Below, piece after piece: positions 37,501 through 45,481 of a DNA stretch of 64,000 nt. Numbering within the stretch: position 1 is the first letter of the stretch; every line of letters starts with the position of its first letter. The stretch comes from Candidatus Melainabacteria bacterium. GTDB taxonomy: Bacteria > Cyanobacteriota > Vampirovibrionia > Obscuribacterales > Obscuribacteraceae. Both the position numbers and the translations under genes were made by a program. The stretch covers positions 186,001-250,000 of the forward strand of contig QKMZ01000015.1 in NCBI GenBank assembly GCA_003242885.1. Direction: 5' to 3'. A model generated the notes under the pieces. That model saw nothing but the letters and a program-made list of their open reading frames with translations. It was not told the origin of the DNA and did not search any database.

Positions 37501-39625
37501 GATCCGTACTTACGACGGCGTATCCATGGGTAAATCGCCTGACGGACAAGCAACCATCGTTGGTTCACCAAGAGGTGTTGCTCACGTTCGTTTCGGCGCC
37601 AATGCCACGCAAGAACAAAAGGCTATGCAAATCGCCTCAGCCGGTTATGCACAAACCATGACCGATGACGCTGAAGCATTTGACGCAGCACGTCAATCTG
37701 CAATCGACTCCGGCGCTGACCAGCCCAAGGGTTTCGCAGATAGAGTTGCAGGAAACTGGCTGCAATACAAAGGCTCGAGCTGGAGAGAAACCTACCGCGC
37801 CAAGCGTCAATTCCAACAAGCGATGTTCTCTGAAGCAGTCAGCGGCGCACAAGCGTACGTGACCGGTGACGAGGCAGGCGCCAACGCATTCACGGATCAC
37901 CTGCGCACACGTTTCGGCGACATGACTCCCGAAAAACAAGCCTGGATGATGCACACATTGACCGACAACACTTCGCCAGAATCAGGCTTCGGTACAGCTC
38001 GTTGGCCCGCAACGGACGCCTTGGTCTCTGCCAACATGGGCATCGATCCATACAACAGAGCCGCAATGGCCAGAGTTCTTGGCACCAACATTCCAGTGTG
38101 GCAGCGTCCGCTCGCCGCCAAGGGTATCGCCAACTACATGAAGGGTGTAGTCGACGAGCGCGCAACACCAGACACGACCAACGAAGAAAGAGCAGCAATG
38201 GCCGGTGGTTTGACCGGAAGACTGTCTCCAGCAATCGTGGATGCTTGCGCGACAATCCAACAATTCGACGCATCGCCTGAAGCGACCTTGAAGAATCCGA
38301 ATTTCGTCAACGCCGTTGCTATCAGAGGCGCATCGTACGCAAGAGATCCCAACGTACAAAACCCGATGAGACAAGCCTACGACGAAGAAATGCTGAAGAG
38401 CAGAATGTTCGGCGGTGGCGGCTCTACTGTAACCACTCAGGTTTCCGGCAGCATCATCAATGGTGGTGGCGGCGGCGGAGACAACGGCGGCGGCTACAGC
38501 CGTGTCGTAGACCTTCCACCTCCTACCGATGGCGGTGGCGGAATGGGCGGCGCTCAATTCTCCGGCTCCTTCAACGTACCGCCACAACGCGGAACCACTC
38601 AGCAAAATCTCACCTACCGTGTCAATCCTGGTCAATCACGTGGCGTAAGCAACGGTGCTGTACCGAACTTGACCGCAGAATCACTGCAAGGCAGAACCGA
38701 AACTCAAGTCAATATCGTCAACCCGCAAGCCGGCAATCAGGTTGTGAACTTCGAAGCAGAAGCTATCGTTCAACAATCCAACTCCGCATTGCCGCCGGTA
38801 ATCAACCAAGGCTTGATCCCGAGAGTGCCGACCAATACAGTCAACGTAGTCAACGTCAAGCTGCGCCATCAGCAAGGCAACGCCAACGGACAAAACATCA
38901 GCATGTCCGTCAATGGCGAAACCCAAGGATCCTCCGACGTTCGCATCGGCCGCGTTACTGAATCCGGCAACAACCAACCGCAAGTAATTCAGTCAGACGC
39001 TACTGTAGAAGTTCTGCACAATGGTGGCGGAGACAACGGTGGAGCAATTCAACAAGCAGTTTCCTCTGTAGCGCAATCCGCTCCTGCAGCATTGCCTCCT
39101 GGCGTAGACATCTTCGTTGAAATGCAACAGTCCGGTTTCACCGATGCTCAAAGACGCGATCCCAACATCGTTGCCGGCGCATCGCAAATCTACAATGCTT
39201 CCGGTGGTGACAGACAAGCCATGGTGACGGCAGCATTGACTGCACGTGCTCTTGGTTCTGACAGCGGCAGCTTCGGTATGAAGTCGGTACAAGTTGTTCA
39301 AACCATGATCGACGCAGGCTGGAAGCCGAACCAAATTTCCGCTCACGATATTCATATCGCTGAGATGATTGTCGACCACGGCGGCGACACTGGCGCCGGT
39401 CAAGGCGGCGGCTACCCGACTCCTCAGTACGTACGCGCAATCAGCGATCACCCTGAGTATCGTCAAACGCCTCCTATCGGCAGTGGAATGAGCTATTCGC
39501 AACTGAAGCAAAACAACATGAACGTCGTTAACCAACTCGCTCAGCAGCGTTTTGCACAACGCACTCAGCAAGGCGGAATTGATGGCTACCCGCGCATGGG
39601 CGGCAATCCAGGCGGTCGCTTCTAG
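34559..39625 (+). CDS. VirB6/TrbL-like polytopic membrane protein with giant hydrophilic tail
   Basis: A 1,688-residue protein with GTG start; no clear ribosome binding site. Signal-like helix at 9-35, ending ALAQ. Transmembrane helices lie between about 130 and 460, including DVMYGIAVDLLLLLFILCIW (near 190), LIFTAGLLLAWPTIYAFII, a Gly/Ala-rich region (AFAPIVGGAAGGLALGLVG), LVIYLIIGGILIAQLIYIL and a pair ending GVLQLMIQVPSFLARAQI, matching VirB6/TrbL topology. Residues 465-950 are Lys/Gln/Asn/Thr-rich low complexity, about 950-1290 look folded and helical (DRVAGNWLQYKG, MARVLGTNIPVWQRPLAAKG), then come Gly/Asn-rich (GGGGGGDNGGG) and mixed segments to the end. Family members form the inner-membrane channel of T4SSs; the tail is far longer than normal. 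It stands alone between a terminator and the repeat-rich gap. Confidence 0.8.
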   Translation: MNKGNKLRKRTIKALFALFMTLTPMFVFVGSALAQTREPTLSDSLPVDPGVGNLSQGAQQTQNTVPSAYADAPGEVPLVYTAATNNTTGVIQNVTNTLLGTGELGYINDTYMGIKRFWGDDIIGNLFQNIGQLLGKWISEWINGWVADTVRFLTAFLRTFVLNPNIAVNGIQNGPGAGQADDISPYIRAAADVMYGIAVDLLLLLFILCIWKFWAEASWRGGGGLMGSVGRLIFTAGLLLAWPTIYAFIIQITNEMIQAIYFNSADDIMRLDAAMASAVKGGLMAGAGLLAHAFAPIVGGAAGGLALGLVGEIVAFAGLVIYLIIGGILIAQLIYILVLKAIQTALLTAQYMFGPIFLVFFATPDTENVATGYVKSFVEVSLWTFVWVGLLKIMVIILFSDFNPWGKIIMAIGVLQLMIQVPSFLARAQISPMSDFVSAGLITGGLLGMGKALANKGGDLMDRFSKWRGSLQDGGARGPQQTQSVKMNGLPHAPQDPEAFNKIQNAAKGDLNNGNKPGDKSKTENPNGQNLKPLTEADRKKQEEEEKKKREALKNGNGMPEQAKAVTGADGTTTAVPPKKGDLAEGLKDGLKGGLAAAGVGAVLAGAQASDAQKKNQTGTTSAEQAAKDRANEMAAMFGLDTSGQGQQAGQQAQKPMTEKEKEDAEKAKAAAALGVKDSKLQVQDKTKAGETKKTDEKKNENAVPVLPPASGLPGAKKGDGVVPPLNAVGADGRPLKVTEKGDGTGTDKGVNQVEAEQKNETETAGLNAQRDTNLRVNQTDDKKGVAGKTGEPKLTTDAKDLTGKNAAQGRNGVGPVVPPLAPPKGDAAGTGANQGQNLNNGKTTETLQGGPEQGATGTQEHEQVVSLGQGVNGQGINLRVTQTPIHGVGHRPGTQQTAQVVPPSRQAGTMGQQTASPISGAAANLGQTTAAAATMGNPDVTTMNVPEALQDIAGPGKVDPFTAFDHSGYGGVAPNIMAKLIRTYDGVSMGKSPDGQATIVGSPRGVAHVRFGANATQEQKAMQIASAGYAQTMTDDAEAFDAARQSAIDSGADQPKGFADRVAGNWLQYKGSSWRETYRAKRQFQQAMFSEAVSGAQAYVTGDEAGANAFTDHLRTRFGDMTPEKQAWMMHTLTDNTSPESGFGTARWPATDALVSANMGIDPYNRAAMARVLGTNIPVWQRPLAAKGIANYMKGVVDERATPDTTNEERAAMAGGLTGRLSPAIVDACATIQQFDASPEATLKNPNFVNAVAIRGASYARDPNVQNPMRQAYDEEMLKSRMFGGGGSTVTTQVSGSIINGGGGGGDNGGGYSRVVDLPPPTDGGGGMGGAQFSGSFNVPPQRGTTQQNLTYRVNPGQSRGVSNGAVPNLTAESLQGRTETQVNIVNPQAGNQVVNFEAEAIVQQSNSALPPVINQGLIPRVPTNTVNVVNVKLRHQQGNANGQNISMSVNGETQGSSDVRIGRVTESGNNQPQVIQSDATVEVLHNGGGDNGGAIQQAVSSVAQSAPAALPPGVDIFVEMQQSGFTDAQRRDPNIVAGASQIYNASGGDRQAMVTAALTARALGSDSGSFGMKSVQVVQTMIDAGWKPNQISAHDIHIAEMIVDHGGDTGAGQGGGYPTPQYVRAISDHPEYRQTPPIGSGMSYSQLKQNNMNVVNQLAQQRFAQRTQQGGIDGYPRMGGNPGGRF

Positions 39626-39652
39626 AGCGAACAACAGCGAACTAATTTAGAG

Positions 39653-39731
39653 GGGCGACGCCATTCGTCGCCCTTGTCTTTCGGCACTATGCGTCGACCA
39701 TCTGGTGAAGGGGCGATGCATGGCATCGCCC
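39653..39731. repeat. Inverted pair of 21-bp palindromic repeats
   Basis: Copy with loop CAT and one mismatch at 39653-39673; perfect copy of the GGGCGATGC/GCATCGCCC form with loop ATG at 39711-39731; a half copy between them near 39691. Confidence 0.85.
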
Positions 39732-39840
39732 TTTGCAGAAGTGCTTCGTGCTCAGGCGGGGCAGGTATCTTCGCTCAGGACGGATGCAAGCATAGTCCTT
39801 CGCTCGGACACCATGCCCCGCATCTCTAGCTACGGCCTAT

Positions 39841-39903
39841 TAATGCAGCCTCTTAATGCGGCCTCTTAATGCGGCCTCTTAATGCGGCCTCTTAATACAG
39901 CCC
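39841..39903. repeat. 13-bp tandem repeat
   Basis: Four near-identical units of TAATGCRGCCTCT at 39841-39892 followed by a fifth, degraded unit. The period is not a multiple of the helical turn, and the unit does not code. Confidence 0.85.
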
Positions 39904-39933
39904 GTTATCCGTCTGTTTTCAACACTTCAACCA

Positions 39934-39960
39934 TGTAACAAAAATCTGGAAAGTATTACA
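39934..39960. promoter_or_regulatory. Operator-like inverted repeat, copy 1
   Basis: TGTAACA, 13 bases, TATTACA. The left half and the first spacer bases (AAAATCTGGAAAG) are repeated in copy 2, so the same DNA-binding protein probably recognises both. Confidence 0.5.
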
Positions 39961-40072
39961 TTCCCTGAAGAATCCAACGCCCAACCTGTGAGAGTTTTCC
40001 TCTGTCTGCGTCAAATGTCTTTTGTCCCCTTTTCTGAAAACCTCATAGGTGGCGGTCTTGTTGCTTGATGCC

Positions 40073-40100
40073 TGTAACAAAAATCTAGGAAAATGTTACT
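40073..40100. promoter_or_regulatory. Operator-like inverted repeat, copy 2
   Basis: TGTAACA, 14 bases, TGTTACT. It lies 139 bp after copy 1 and shares with it a stretch of about 20 bases (TGTAACAAAAATCT then A/GGAAA). Confidence 0.5.
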
Positions 40101-40220
40101 GATACCACACGCGTAAAAACGGCTGTGTCTCAGATGAAAAATCATCCGTCCGCACCGCATGCCTGCTTTGAGAATTAATGCGAGATCTCGCGAAAATAAT
40201 CTAGGCGACAAGCTCGTTAA

Positions 40221-40310
40221 GCCGAAAATTTATCCGCAACCTGAGCGAAATTTATCTGCAAAGAGAGCGAAATTTATCTGCAAAGAGAGCGAAATTTATG
40301 TGCAATGCAA
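40221..40310. repeat. 22-bp iteron-like direct repeats
   Basis: Two identical 22-bp units (GCGAAATTTATCTGCAAAGA plus GA) at 40245-40266 and 40267-40288, a variant at 40289-40310 and a degenerate first unit at 40221-40244. An inverted half-unit AAATTTCGC lies at 40334-40342. Spacing is two helical turns. No Rep gene is nearby. Confidence 0.85.
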
Positions 40311-40468
40311 GTCGAAACTGACCCGTGAATAGAAAATTTCGCCCTTGAAATTTGCCATTTGCCTGACGTTTTTAATGCGTCCGAAAAGTTGTTTATCACG
40401 CTCGTTTTTTTCTCCAAAACCCGGAATTTAACGCGCTTTTCGTAGTTTCACCACAAACGAACATCCCA

Positions 40469-40519
40469 ACCATGGGAATTACCCCACGAAAGTGGGAGAA
40501 ACCCTGATTTACCCATGGT
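40469..40519 (+). other. Compound hairpin upstream of the T4SS gene set
   Basis: An outer 8-bp stem ACCATGGG/CCCATGGT (40469-40476 with 40512-40519) encloses a perfect CCCAC-GAAA-GTGGG hairpin (40483-40496) with a GNRA-type loop. It ends about 55 bases before the start codon at 40575, so it may form in the leader or overlap the promoter. Confidence 0.6.
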
Positions 40520-40574
40520 GGAGAAAGTCTTAATGTATATCTAGATTGGACCGCAACACCCCGGCAAATTGGCA

Positions 40575-41312
40575 ATGCAAGACATCTACAAGCAATTCGA
40601 AAACTTCATTCTCCAGACGGTTTCAGTGCAATGCCCTGAATGCGAAGTAGTTTTCGCAACCGACATGCTGGCGCACACCCCCAACATGACGAAGGACACG
40701 CCGGTTGAAACCGACCTGCACCGCATTCTTCCGCATCCGTCGGTGCGTGCCGCACTCATCGCGATGTGCCCGGCATGCCTGTACACCAACTGGTATAGCT
40801 CGTTCGTGGAAGATTCGCTGATTCCCTTCATGGCAGTCGCACCCGCTGAAGTCGCGTTCTCCAAGAAGTTCGCACACGCTGTTCTCACCGGTCGCAAGAT
40901 CGGTGCTCACCACATCGACCGAGCGTTATTCGCGCTTAACGGCTCCTGGTGCGCACGCGAAGCCGGCGAGTCGTCTGAGAAGTGGCTCGAGCTGGCAGGG
41001 CAAGAATTGGAAGCCGCCCTCGCCGACGAAACATGGACAGGCAACCGCAGCAGATACCAGTACATTATGGGTGAAATTTGCAGACTGTTAGGCGATTTCC
41101 ACGGCGCGGTAAGACATTACAACCAGGTAGATCGCAAATCACAACTTCCGAAATCGCTAGTTGATCACCAAAGACAAGAGGCAATCAACGGCAATTCCAA
41201 ACCAGTTCAACTGCCTCCCGAATACGTCGAAGCAATATTCTTCCCGAAACCAATCAACCTCGACGAACTACTCGGACCAATGCCTCAGACAAACGAACTC
41301 AAAACATCGTAA
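40575..41312 (+). CDS. Zinc-finger-containing protein, DUF2225-like
   Basis: A 245-residue soluble protein. Two CPxC pairs (VQCPECEVVF near residue 20 and MCPACLYTNW near 72) should bind one zinc ion, and the helical C-terminal half includes ALADETWTGNRSRYQYIMG and EICRLLGDFHGAVRHYNQV, resembling a TPR-like hairpin. This pattern and length fit DUF2225 proteins, whose role is unknown. The ATG at 40575 is chosen over the TTG at 40569; no Shine-Dalgarno is obvious. It heads the VirB3/B4/B8/D4 set, so it may regulate or assemble the secretion machinery. Confidence 0.65.
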   Translation: MQDIYKQFENFILQTVSVQCPECEVVFATDMLAHTPNMTKDTPVETDLHRILPHPSVRAALIAMCPACLYTNWYSSFVEDSLIPFMAVAPAEVAFSKKFAHAVLTGRKIGAHHIDRALFALNGSWCAREAGESSEKWLELAGQELEAALADETWTGNRSRYQYIMGEICRLLGDFHGAVRHYNQVDRKSQLPKSLVDHQRQEAINGNSKPVQLPPEYVEAIFFPKPINLDELLGPMPQTNELKTS

Positions 41313-41325
41313 AACTAAAGAAGGA

Positions 41326-41406
41326 CCAATCAAACGAGTTCCAATCCAAGCAAGTTCCAATCCAAGCAAGTTCCAATCCAAACAAAGTTCCAATCCAAAC
41401 AAAGCA
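41326..41406. repeat. 15-17-bp tandem repeat between the DUF2225-like and VirB3-like genes
   Basis: Five units based on CCAATCCAAGCAAGTT (units two and three are identical; units four and five carry the variant AACAAAGT/C). It is pyrimidine/adenine-rich, non-coding, and C/A-rich on this strand. Confidence 0.8.
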
Positions 41407-41456
41407 CCAATCTAAGACAAAACAAGAAAAGAACAAAGACAGAGTAGACGAAAGAA

Positions 41457-41795
41457 ATGGAAGACATCACACCACTAAACCTAGAAGATGCGCCAAAGCT
41501 GTTCGGCTTACGCTATGACCAGCTCATCGCACTTCTTGCCGGGCTGATCGTTTCCACCCAGCTTTATTCCTGGATGAATCCGATTATGGTCGGCTCTCAA
41601 GACATCAGGCTCCATATCTCGCTGATTATCGGCGCCTTCGGTCCCATTTACTGCTTGTTCACCCTCAATCATTCAAGCGGTTACTGGGAAACAGTTCTCA
41701 ATCATTACGTTTCATCGCAAGTGTACGTTCCTGGCCCGGATCCGAATCCGGTCCGCTTTTTGGTAGACGAAGACCTTATCGATTTTTGTGAGTAA
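41457..41795 (+). CDS. VirB3/TrbD-like small inner-membrane protein
   Basis: A 112-residue protein with a short polar start (EDITPLNLEDAPKLFGL), two closely spaced hydrophobic segments at about 22-42 (QLIALLAGLIVSTQLYSW) and 52-72 (HISLIIGAFGPIYCLFTL), then a polar tail (GPDPNPVRFLVDEDLIDFCE). Size, two-helix layout and position directly before a VirB4 ATPase match VirB3/TrbD/PrgI-type T4SS proteins. Sequence identity is too low to say which subtype. The last 8 bases overlap the GTG start of virB4, implying coupling. Confidence 0.65.
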   Translation: MEDITPLNLEDAPKLFGLRYDQLIALLAGLIVSTQLYSWMNPIMVGSQDIRLHISLIIGAFGPIYCLFTLNHSSGYWETVLNHYVSSQVYVPGPDPNPVRFLVDEDLIDFCE

Positions 41796-44607
41796 ATCAC
41801 CTATGGTATCGACAATCACCCGCTCATATAGCAAAGAAAACGGACTCTTGGGTCTCTTCAAAAGAAACTCGAAAGAAGAAGGTGGATTGAGCAAAGAAGC
41901 TCAAGCCAAACTTCCTGCACTGGCAGTGCCGAGAGCACATCCATCGGCTGCTGGTCTCATCCCAATTTGGGACTTGTTTCATGATGACGATTCCGGTCTG
42001 GGAGTTATCGTTCTCAAAGATGGCAGCTACCGTTGCTGCTTCGAAGTGGACGGTGTGCACGTAAGCGGCTTCGACGAAATCCGCCTGGTTTCTTTGATGA
42101 ACCATTTCACCGGATTCTTGAACGGTATCGATACATCGGTCCAACTCACAGTTGTTTGCCACAACATCAGCAAGCGTGATTATTTCGCAAAACACCCGGT
42201 AGAGGTCGTAAACGATGATTTCCTCAAGTATGTCGCACGAGTTGTCGAAAACGATGAAGCTTTCCTTCTCTCCAAAAACTTCGTGCCTGAGCTCAAGTTC
42301 TTTGTCACTTTCTGCTACAGACCACCTCGCGAAAAGCCAGCCAAAGAGAACATGGTCGACTCGACAGTCCGCCGCGTGCTCGATGTCTTCACCAACCAGG
42401 CCGCTCGCCAGACTGTAGGCGCCCACTTCAAGAACGTCACGACTCTCATTCAGCGCTCTTTCGGTTATGCCGGTCAGTTGGGCAATTGCGGTATGAGCGC
42501 ACGACCGATTGGAGCAGTCGAATACTTCCACATGCTCTACAAAGAGCTCAATCCGAAATTTGGACAAGACCAAGAAGAGTTCTTGCCGATGCCGCAGCGC
42601 CCCAAGACCAAACCGCTTCCGAGTGGTCTGCGCCGCGTTTTCCCTGATATGGAACCAGCTTCCATCAGAGAGCAGTTAGTCGAATCGAGATATGACTTCA
42701 GCAAGCCTGACTATGTCACCATCGATGACTACACTGAAATTGACTCCGACAATCACAATGAAGAGCCGGGTCGCTATGTCCGTACTCTTTATATGAACCG
42801 CTTGCCCGAGCGCACCGGTCCACTCTGGCTGCAGCCGTTGCTTCGCTTGAATTGCAACTGGAGACTGAACATCTACGCTCACAAGTTGGACAAAGAAGTC
42901 TTCCGCAAACAACTGCAACGCAAACAAGCCCAGGCTCACGCCAACACCTATCAAGGCATCATGGGACCGCGCTCTGCACCTAACCAGGAAGAAGCGGAAA
43001 AGGCGCAAGAAGCAGCCAACATCGGCTCCGAGCTTTATACGACCAACGTTGAAGTTTTTAATTACGCCGTTTATTTCACCATGATGGGCGACACCTTGGA
43101 CGAGCTGAACCGCTCGACCGAACTCGTCAGAACCGCCGGCGCTCAGTGCCGCGGTGCTCGCTTCATCGTCGGCTATCACGAGCAGAAGAGTTTGTTCGTA
43201 GGCAGCTTGCCTGGTTTGGGTATCGACGTTACCCGCCGCGGCAAGATTGCCAGAACACCCACGGTGCGCAACTCATTCCCGTTTGTTCATGCCAAACTCG
43301 GCTCTGAAGACGGCGACTGGCTGGGCTTCTCGAAAGAGACTCTCGAACCTGTGTTCTTGAATCCGTATAACGAAAAACTTCCAAACGCTCTCTGTATCGT
43401 CTTCGGTCAACCTGGTGAAGGTAAATCCATGGTTGCCCAGCAGATCATTCAGATGAAGACGCTGGCCGGAGCTAAGTCGATCATTATTGACCGTTCTGGC
43501 TCATACAAAATGCTCACCGAAGTCTATGACGACTCGGCGTACATCAAACTTGGACCGGACGGCTCTGTCTGCTTGAACCTCTATGATCTTCCTCTGGAAG
43601 GCGTCGACGGCAAGCCGATTGATCCAGCCAATCCTCCGGAATCGCACATCATCAAGATCTTGAACTTCCACTCCGTCATGCTTGGCGAAAAGGGCGAACA
43701 AGCTCTCACCAAAGATGAGAAGCCGGTTCTCATGCAAGGCATCCAGCAGATTTATCGCCTCGCTGCAGAGCAAGGCCGCATTCCGATCGAGTCCGATCTC
43801 GTCGCCTGGTTGCAAACCGAGTCAATCAATACTCAAAACACCAAGCGCCGCGAAACCTGCGAAGACCTCGCCAACCGCTTGAGCCTCTACTGCCGCGGAG
43901 CTATCTTCGGCAAATTGTTCGATGGACCGACCTCGCTCCCGCTCGATGCGCAGATCATGGTTTTCGACACCTCCGAACTGGCTCACGACAAAACACTCGA
44001 AGCCGTCGTAACGCTCTTCGTTTCCGATTTCGTTCTGCGTCGCGCTCAACATCACAAAGCTGAGCAAATGAAGAAAGGTCAACCTTCCCGCTTCGTGTTC
44101 TGCATAGACGAATTGTGGAGACTGCTGCGCTACGAAGGCGGCAAGACCTTAGTTGAAGATGCTTCCCGCACCAGCCGACACTTAGGTCTACTCTTCATCG
44201 GTATCTCTCAAGAATTGGGTGACCTTTTGAGAGATGACAGAGCACGTACTTTGGCTTCCAACAGTTCCATCAAGATCATCCTCGGCAACGACCCGAGTAA
44301 CTTCGATCTGATCCGGGACGCTTGCGGTTTGACACCACAAGAAATGTCGGCGATTGCTCACTTAACTCGTAAGAATCGCGAGTATTCCGATGCCTTCTTG
44401 GTCTATCACAAGCTATCGCGTGGTGTGGTGAAACTGGTTGTGCCGCGTTTCATGTACTGGGTAGCAACGACTGAGCCGAACAACGACCAGCCGATGCGCT
44501 CCAAGATGATGGAAAAATGTGGCGGCGACCCGCGCTGGGCATGCCACTTGCTCGGACAGGGCTATCACCCTGACACCGTGCCGGAGCATTTGCTCACACC
44601 TCAGTAG
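41788..44607 (+). CDS. VirB4-family T4SS ATPase
   Basis: The energising ATPase of T4SSs, at the cytoplasmic face of the inner membrane. The 939-residue length is typical or slightly long. The N-terminal half (100-480) matches the VirB4/CagE domain pattern (SVQLTVVCHNISKRDYF; RFIVGYHEQKSLFVGSLPG). Walker A GQPGEGKS is at 540-547, Walker B FCIDELWRLL has Asp774-Glu775, and a later SRHLGLLFIGISQELGDLL segment fits the C-terminal ATPase lobe. GTG at 41788 overlaps the VirB3-like stop (GTGAGTAA); an ATG at 41803 is the alternative. This is the firmest single marker of the secretion system. Confidence 0.93.
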   Translation: MSKSPMVSTITRSYSKENGLLGLFKRNSKEEGGLSKEAQAKLPALAVPRAHPSAAGLIPIWDLFHDDDSGLGVIVLKDGSYRCCFEVDGVHVSGFDEIRLVSLMNHFTGFLNGIDTSVQLTVVCHNISKRDYFAKHPVEVVNDDFLKYVARVVENDEAFLLSKNFVPELKFFVTFCYRPPREKPAKENMVDSTVRRVLDVFTNQAARQTVGAHFKNVTTLIQRSFGYAGQLGNCGMSARPIGAVEYFHMLYKELNPKFGQDQEEFLPMPQRPKTKPLPSGLRRVFPDMEPASIREQLVESRYDFSKPDYVTIDDYTEIDSDNHNEEPGRYVRTLYMNRLPERTGPLWLQPLLRLNCNWRLNIYAHKLDKEVFRKQLQRKQAQAHANTYQGIMGPRSAPNQEEAEKAQEAANIGSELYTTNVEVFNYAVYFTMMGDTLDELNRSTELVRTAGAQCRGARFIVGYHEQKSLFVGSLPGLGIDVTRRGKIARTPTVRNSFPFVHAKLGSEDGDWLGFSKETLEPVFLNPYNEKLPNALCIVFGQPGEGKSMVAQQIIQMKTLAGAKSIIIDRSGSYKMLTEVYDDSAYIKLGPDGSVCLNLYDLPLEGVDGKPIDPANPPESHIIKILNFHSVMLGEKGEQALTKDEKPVLMQGIQQIYRLAAEQGRIPIESDLVAWLQTESINTQNTKRRETCEDLANRLSLYCRGAIFGKLFDGPTSLPLDAQIMVFDTSELAHDKTLEAVVTLFVSDFVLRRAQHHKAEQMKKGQPSRFVFCIDELWRLLRYEGGKTLVEDASRTSRHLGLLFIGISQELGDLLRDDRARTLASNSSIKIILGNDPSNFDLIRDACGLTPQEMSAIAHLTRKNREYSDAFLVYHKLSRGVVKLVVPRFMYWVATTEPNNDQPMRSKMMEKCGGDPRWACHLLGQGYHPDTVPEHLLTPQ

Positions 44608-44655
44608 CTGCACACAATTTCAAAGTTCTAAAAATCAGAAAACAGGTTCAAGACA

Positions 44656-45315
44656 ATGTTCGACTATCAAGCAGGAGAAAAATACAAACTGACACTAATC
44701 ATGGTGGCAATCGCCGGCATGATGGCAGGGATGTTTTTCACCGTATTGTTGATGCCGACACCGGAGCCCGCTCAAGCTCGCAAGCGTGCACGTCAGCCCT
44801 GGATGGACAATCCGGATGTAACTGGCGGACGCACGCCAGCACCTGGCGCTGCACAAGCTGCCGGAGCTCCAACCGAATTGCAGCAAAAAGCACAAGCCGC
44901 GGCAATGGCTCAACCCGCTATCAAAACTGACCCTGTTACTGCACAAACTCTCGTCGAGAAATGGCTGCCATTTGCATTCGACTTGAGCTCCGGTTCTGCC
45001 AATGACAGCCAGGAAAAGGCTATTGCCTGCATGACTCCTGAATGCGCTCAGTCTTATAGACAAAGCGTTTGGACTCCGGAAGTGGCACAACAAATCGCCG
45101 CATCCGGAATGAAGAGCAGTTTCCGCGCAACAAAAGTGATCGCCGGTGCCCACCAAACTGACGGTTCCATCGTCATAACAGTGGAAGGCGAACAGATTCT
45201 CTCACCACCCGACCAACCATCAAGACAACGTAACGTTAAATTCGAGTACCTACTTAAGCAGACAACGGACGGTATGAAGATTTGCGGAATCAGCGAAGTC
45301 GGCGCCGGTGGCTAG
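44656..45315 (+). CDS. VirB8/TraE-like inner-membrane protein
   Basis: A 219-residue protein: cytoplasmic start of about 11 residues, one transmembrane helix (12-33, TLIMVAIAGMMAGMFFTVLL), a Pro/Ala/Gln linker to about 95, then a folded domain with helices (QTLVEKWLPFAFDLSSG; QEKAIACMTPECAQSYRQSV) and four strands (SFRATKVIAGAHQTD, SIVITVEGEQIL, NVKFEYLLKQTTDG, MKICGISEVGAG). One TM plus helices-then-antiparallel-strands is the NTF2-like topology of VirB8/TraE; position between VirB4 and VirD4 supports it. The C-terminal strand order fits VirB8 but there is no decisive motif. Confidence 0.6.
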   Translation: MFDYQAGEKYKLTLIMVAIAGMMAGMFFTVLLMPTPEPAQARKRARQPWMDNPDVTGGRTPAPGAAQAAGAPTELQQKAQAAAMAQPAIKTDPVTAQTLVEKWLPFAFDLSSGSANDSQEKAIACMTPECAQSYRQSVWTPEVAQQIAASGMKSSFRATKVIAGAHQTDGSIVITVEGEQILSPPDQPSRQRNVKFEYLLKQTTDGMKICGISEVGAGG

Positions 45316-45365
45316 TTTCAGCCTTTAGATGTTCTTGAAGGGCTGAAAACATTAATCGCGATTGA

Positions 45366-45381
45366 ATGCGGGAAACCGCAT
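45366..45381 (+). other. GAAA-loop hairpin in the VirB8-VirD4 gap
   Basis: ATGCGG-GAAA-CCGCAT; no T-run follows. A second hairpin (GCCGA-AAA-TCGGC, 45453-45465) sits three bases before the AAAGGGA ribosome binding site of the VirD4-like gene and may tune its translation. Confidence 0.5.
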
Positions 45382-45481
45382 ACTTTGCGCGAAACACGAA
45401 TGAAATTCTGAGCAGAAATATCTAATATATCGGTCAAGATGGCCGTTTAGCAGCCGAAAATCGGCTTAAAGGGACAAAGAA

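Larger units (their letters stand above)
39626..40574 (+). other. 0.95-kb regulatory/repeat-rich intergenic region
   Basis: No gene is supported. In order: the inverted palindrome pair (39653-39731), a 13-bp tandem repeat (39841-39903), two TGTAACA operator-like palindromes (39934-39960 and 40073-40100), 22-bp iteron-like repeats (40221-40310), and a compound hairpin (40469-40519) just before the first gene of the VirB3/B4/B8/D4 set. The stretch is AT-richer than its neighbours and is the longest non-coding region in the window. Confidence 0.7.

Noticed and set aside
39841..40310. CRISPR-like arrays
   Set aside because: The 13-bp and 22-bp units are directly adjacent with no unique spacers, and no cas gene is present.
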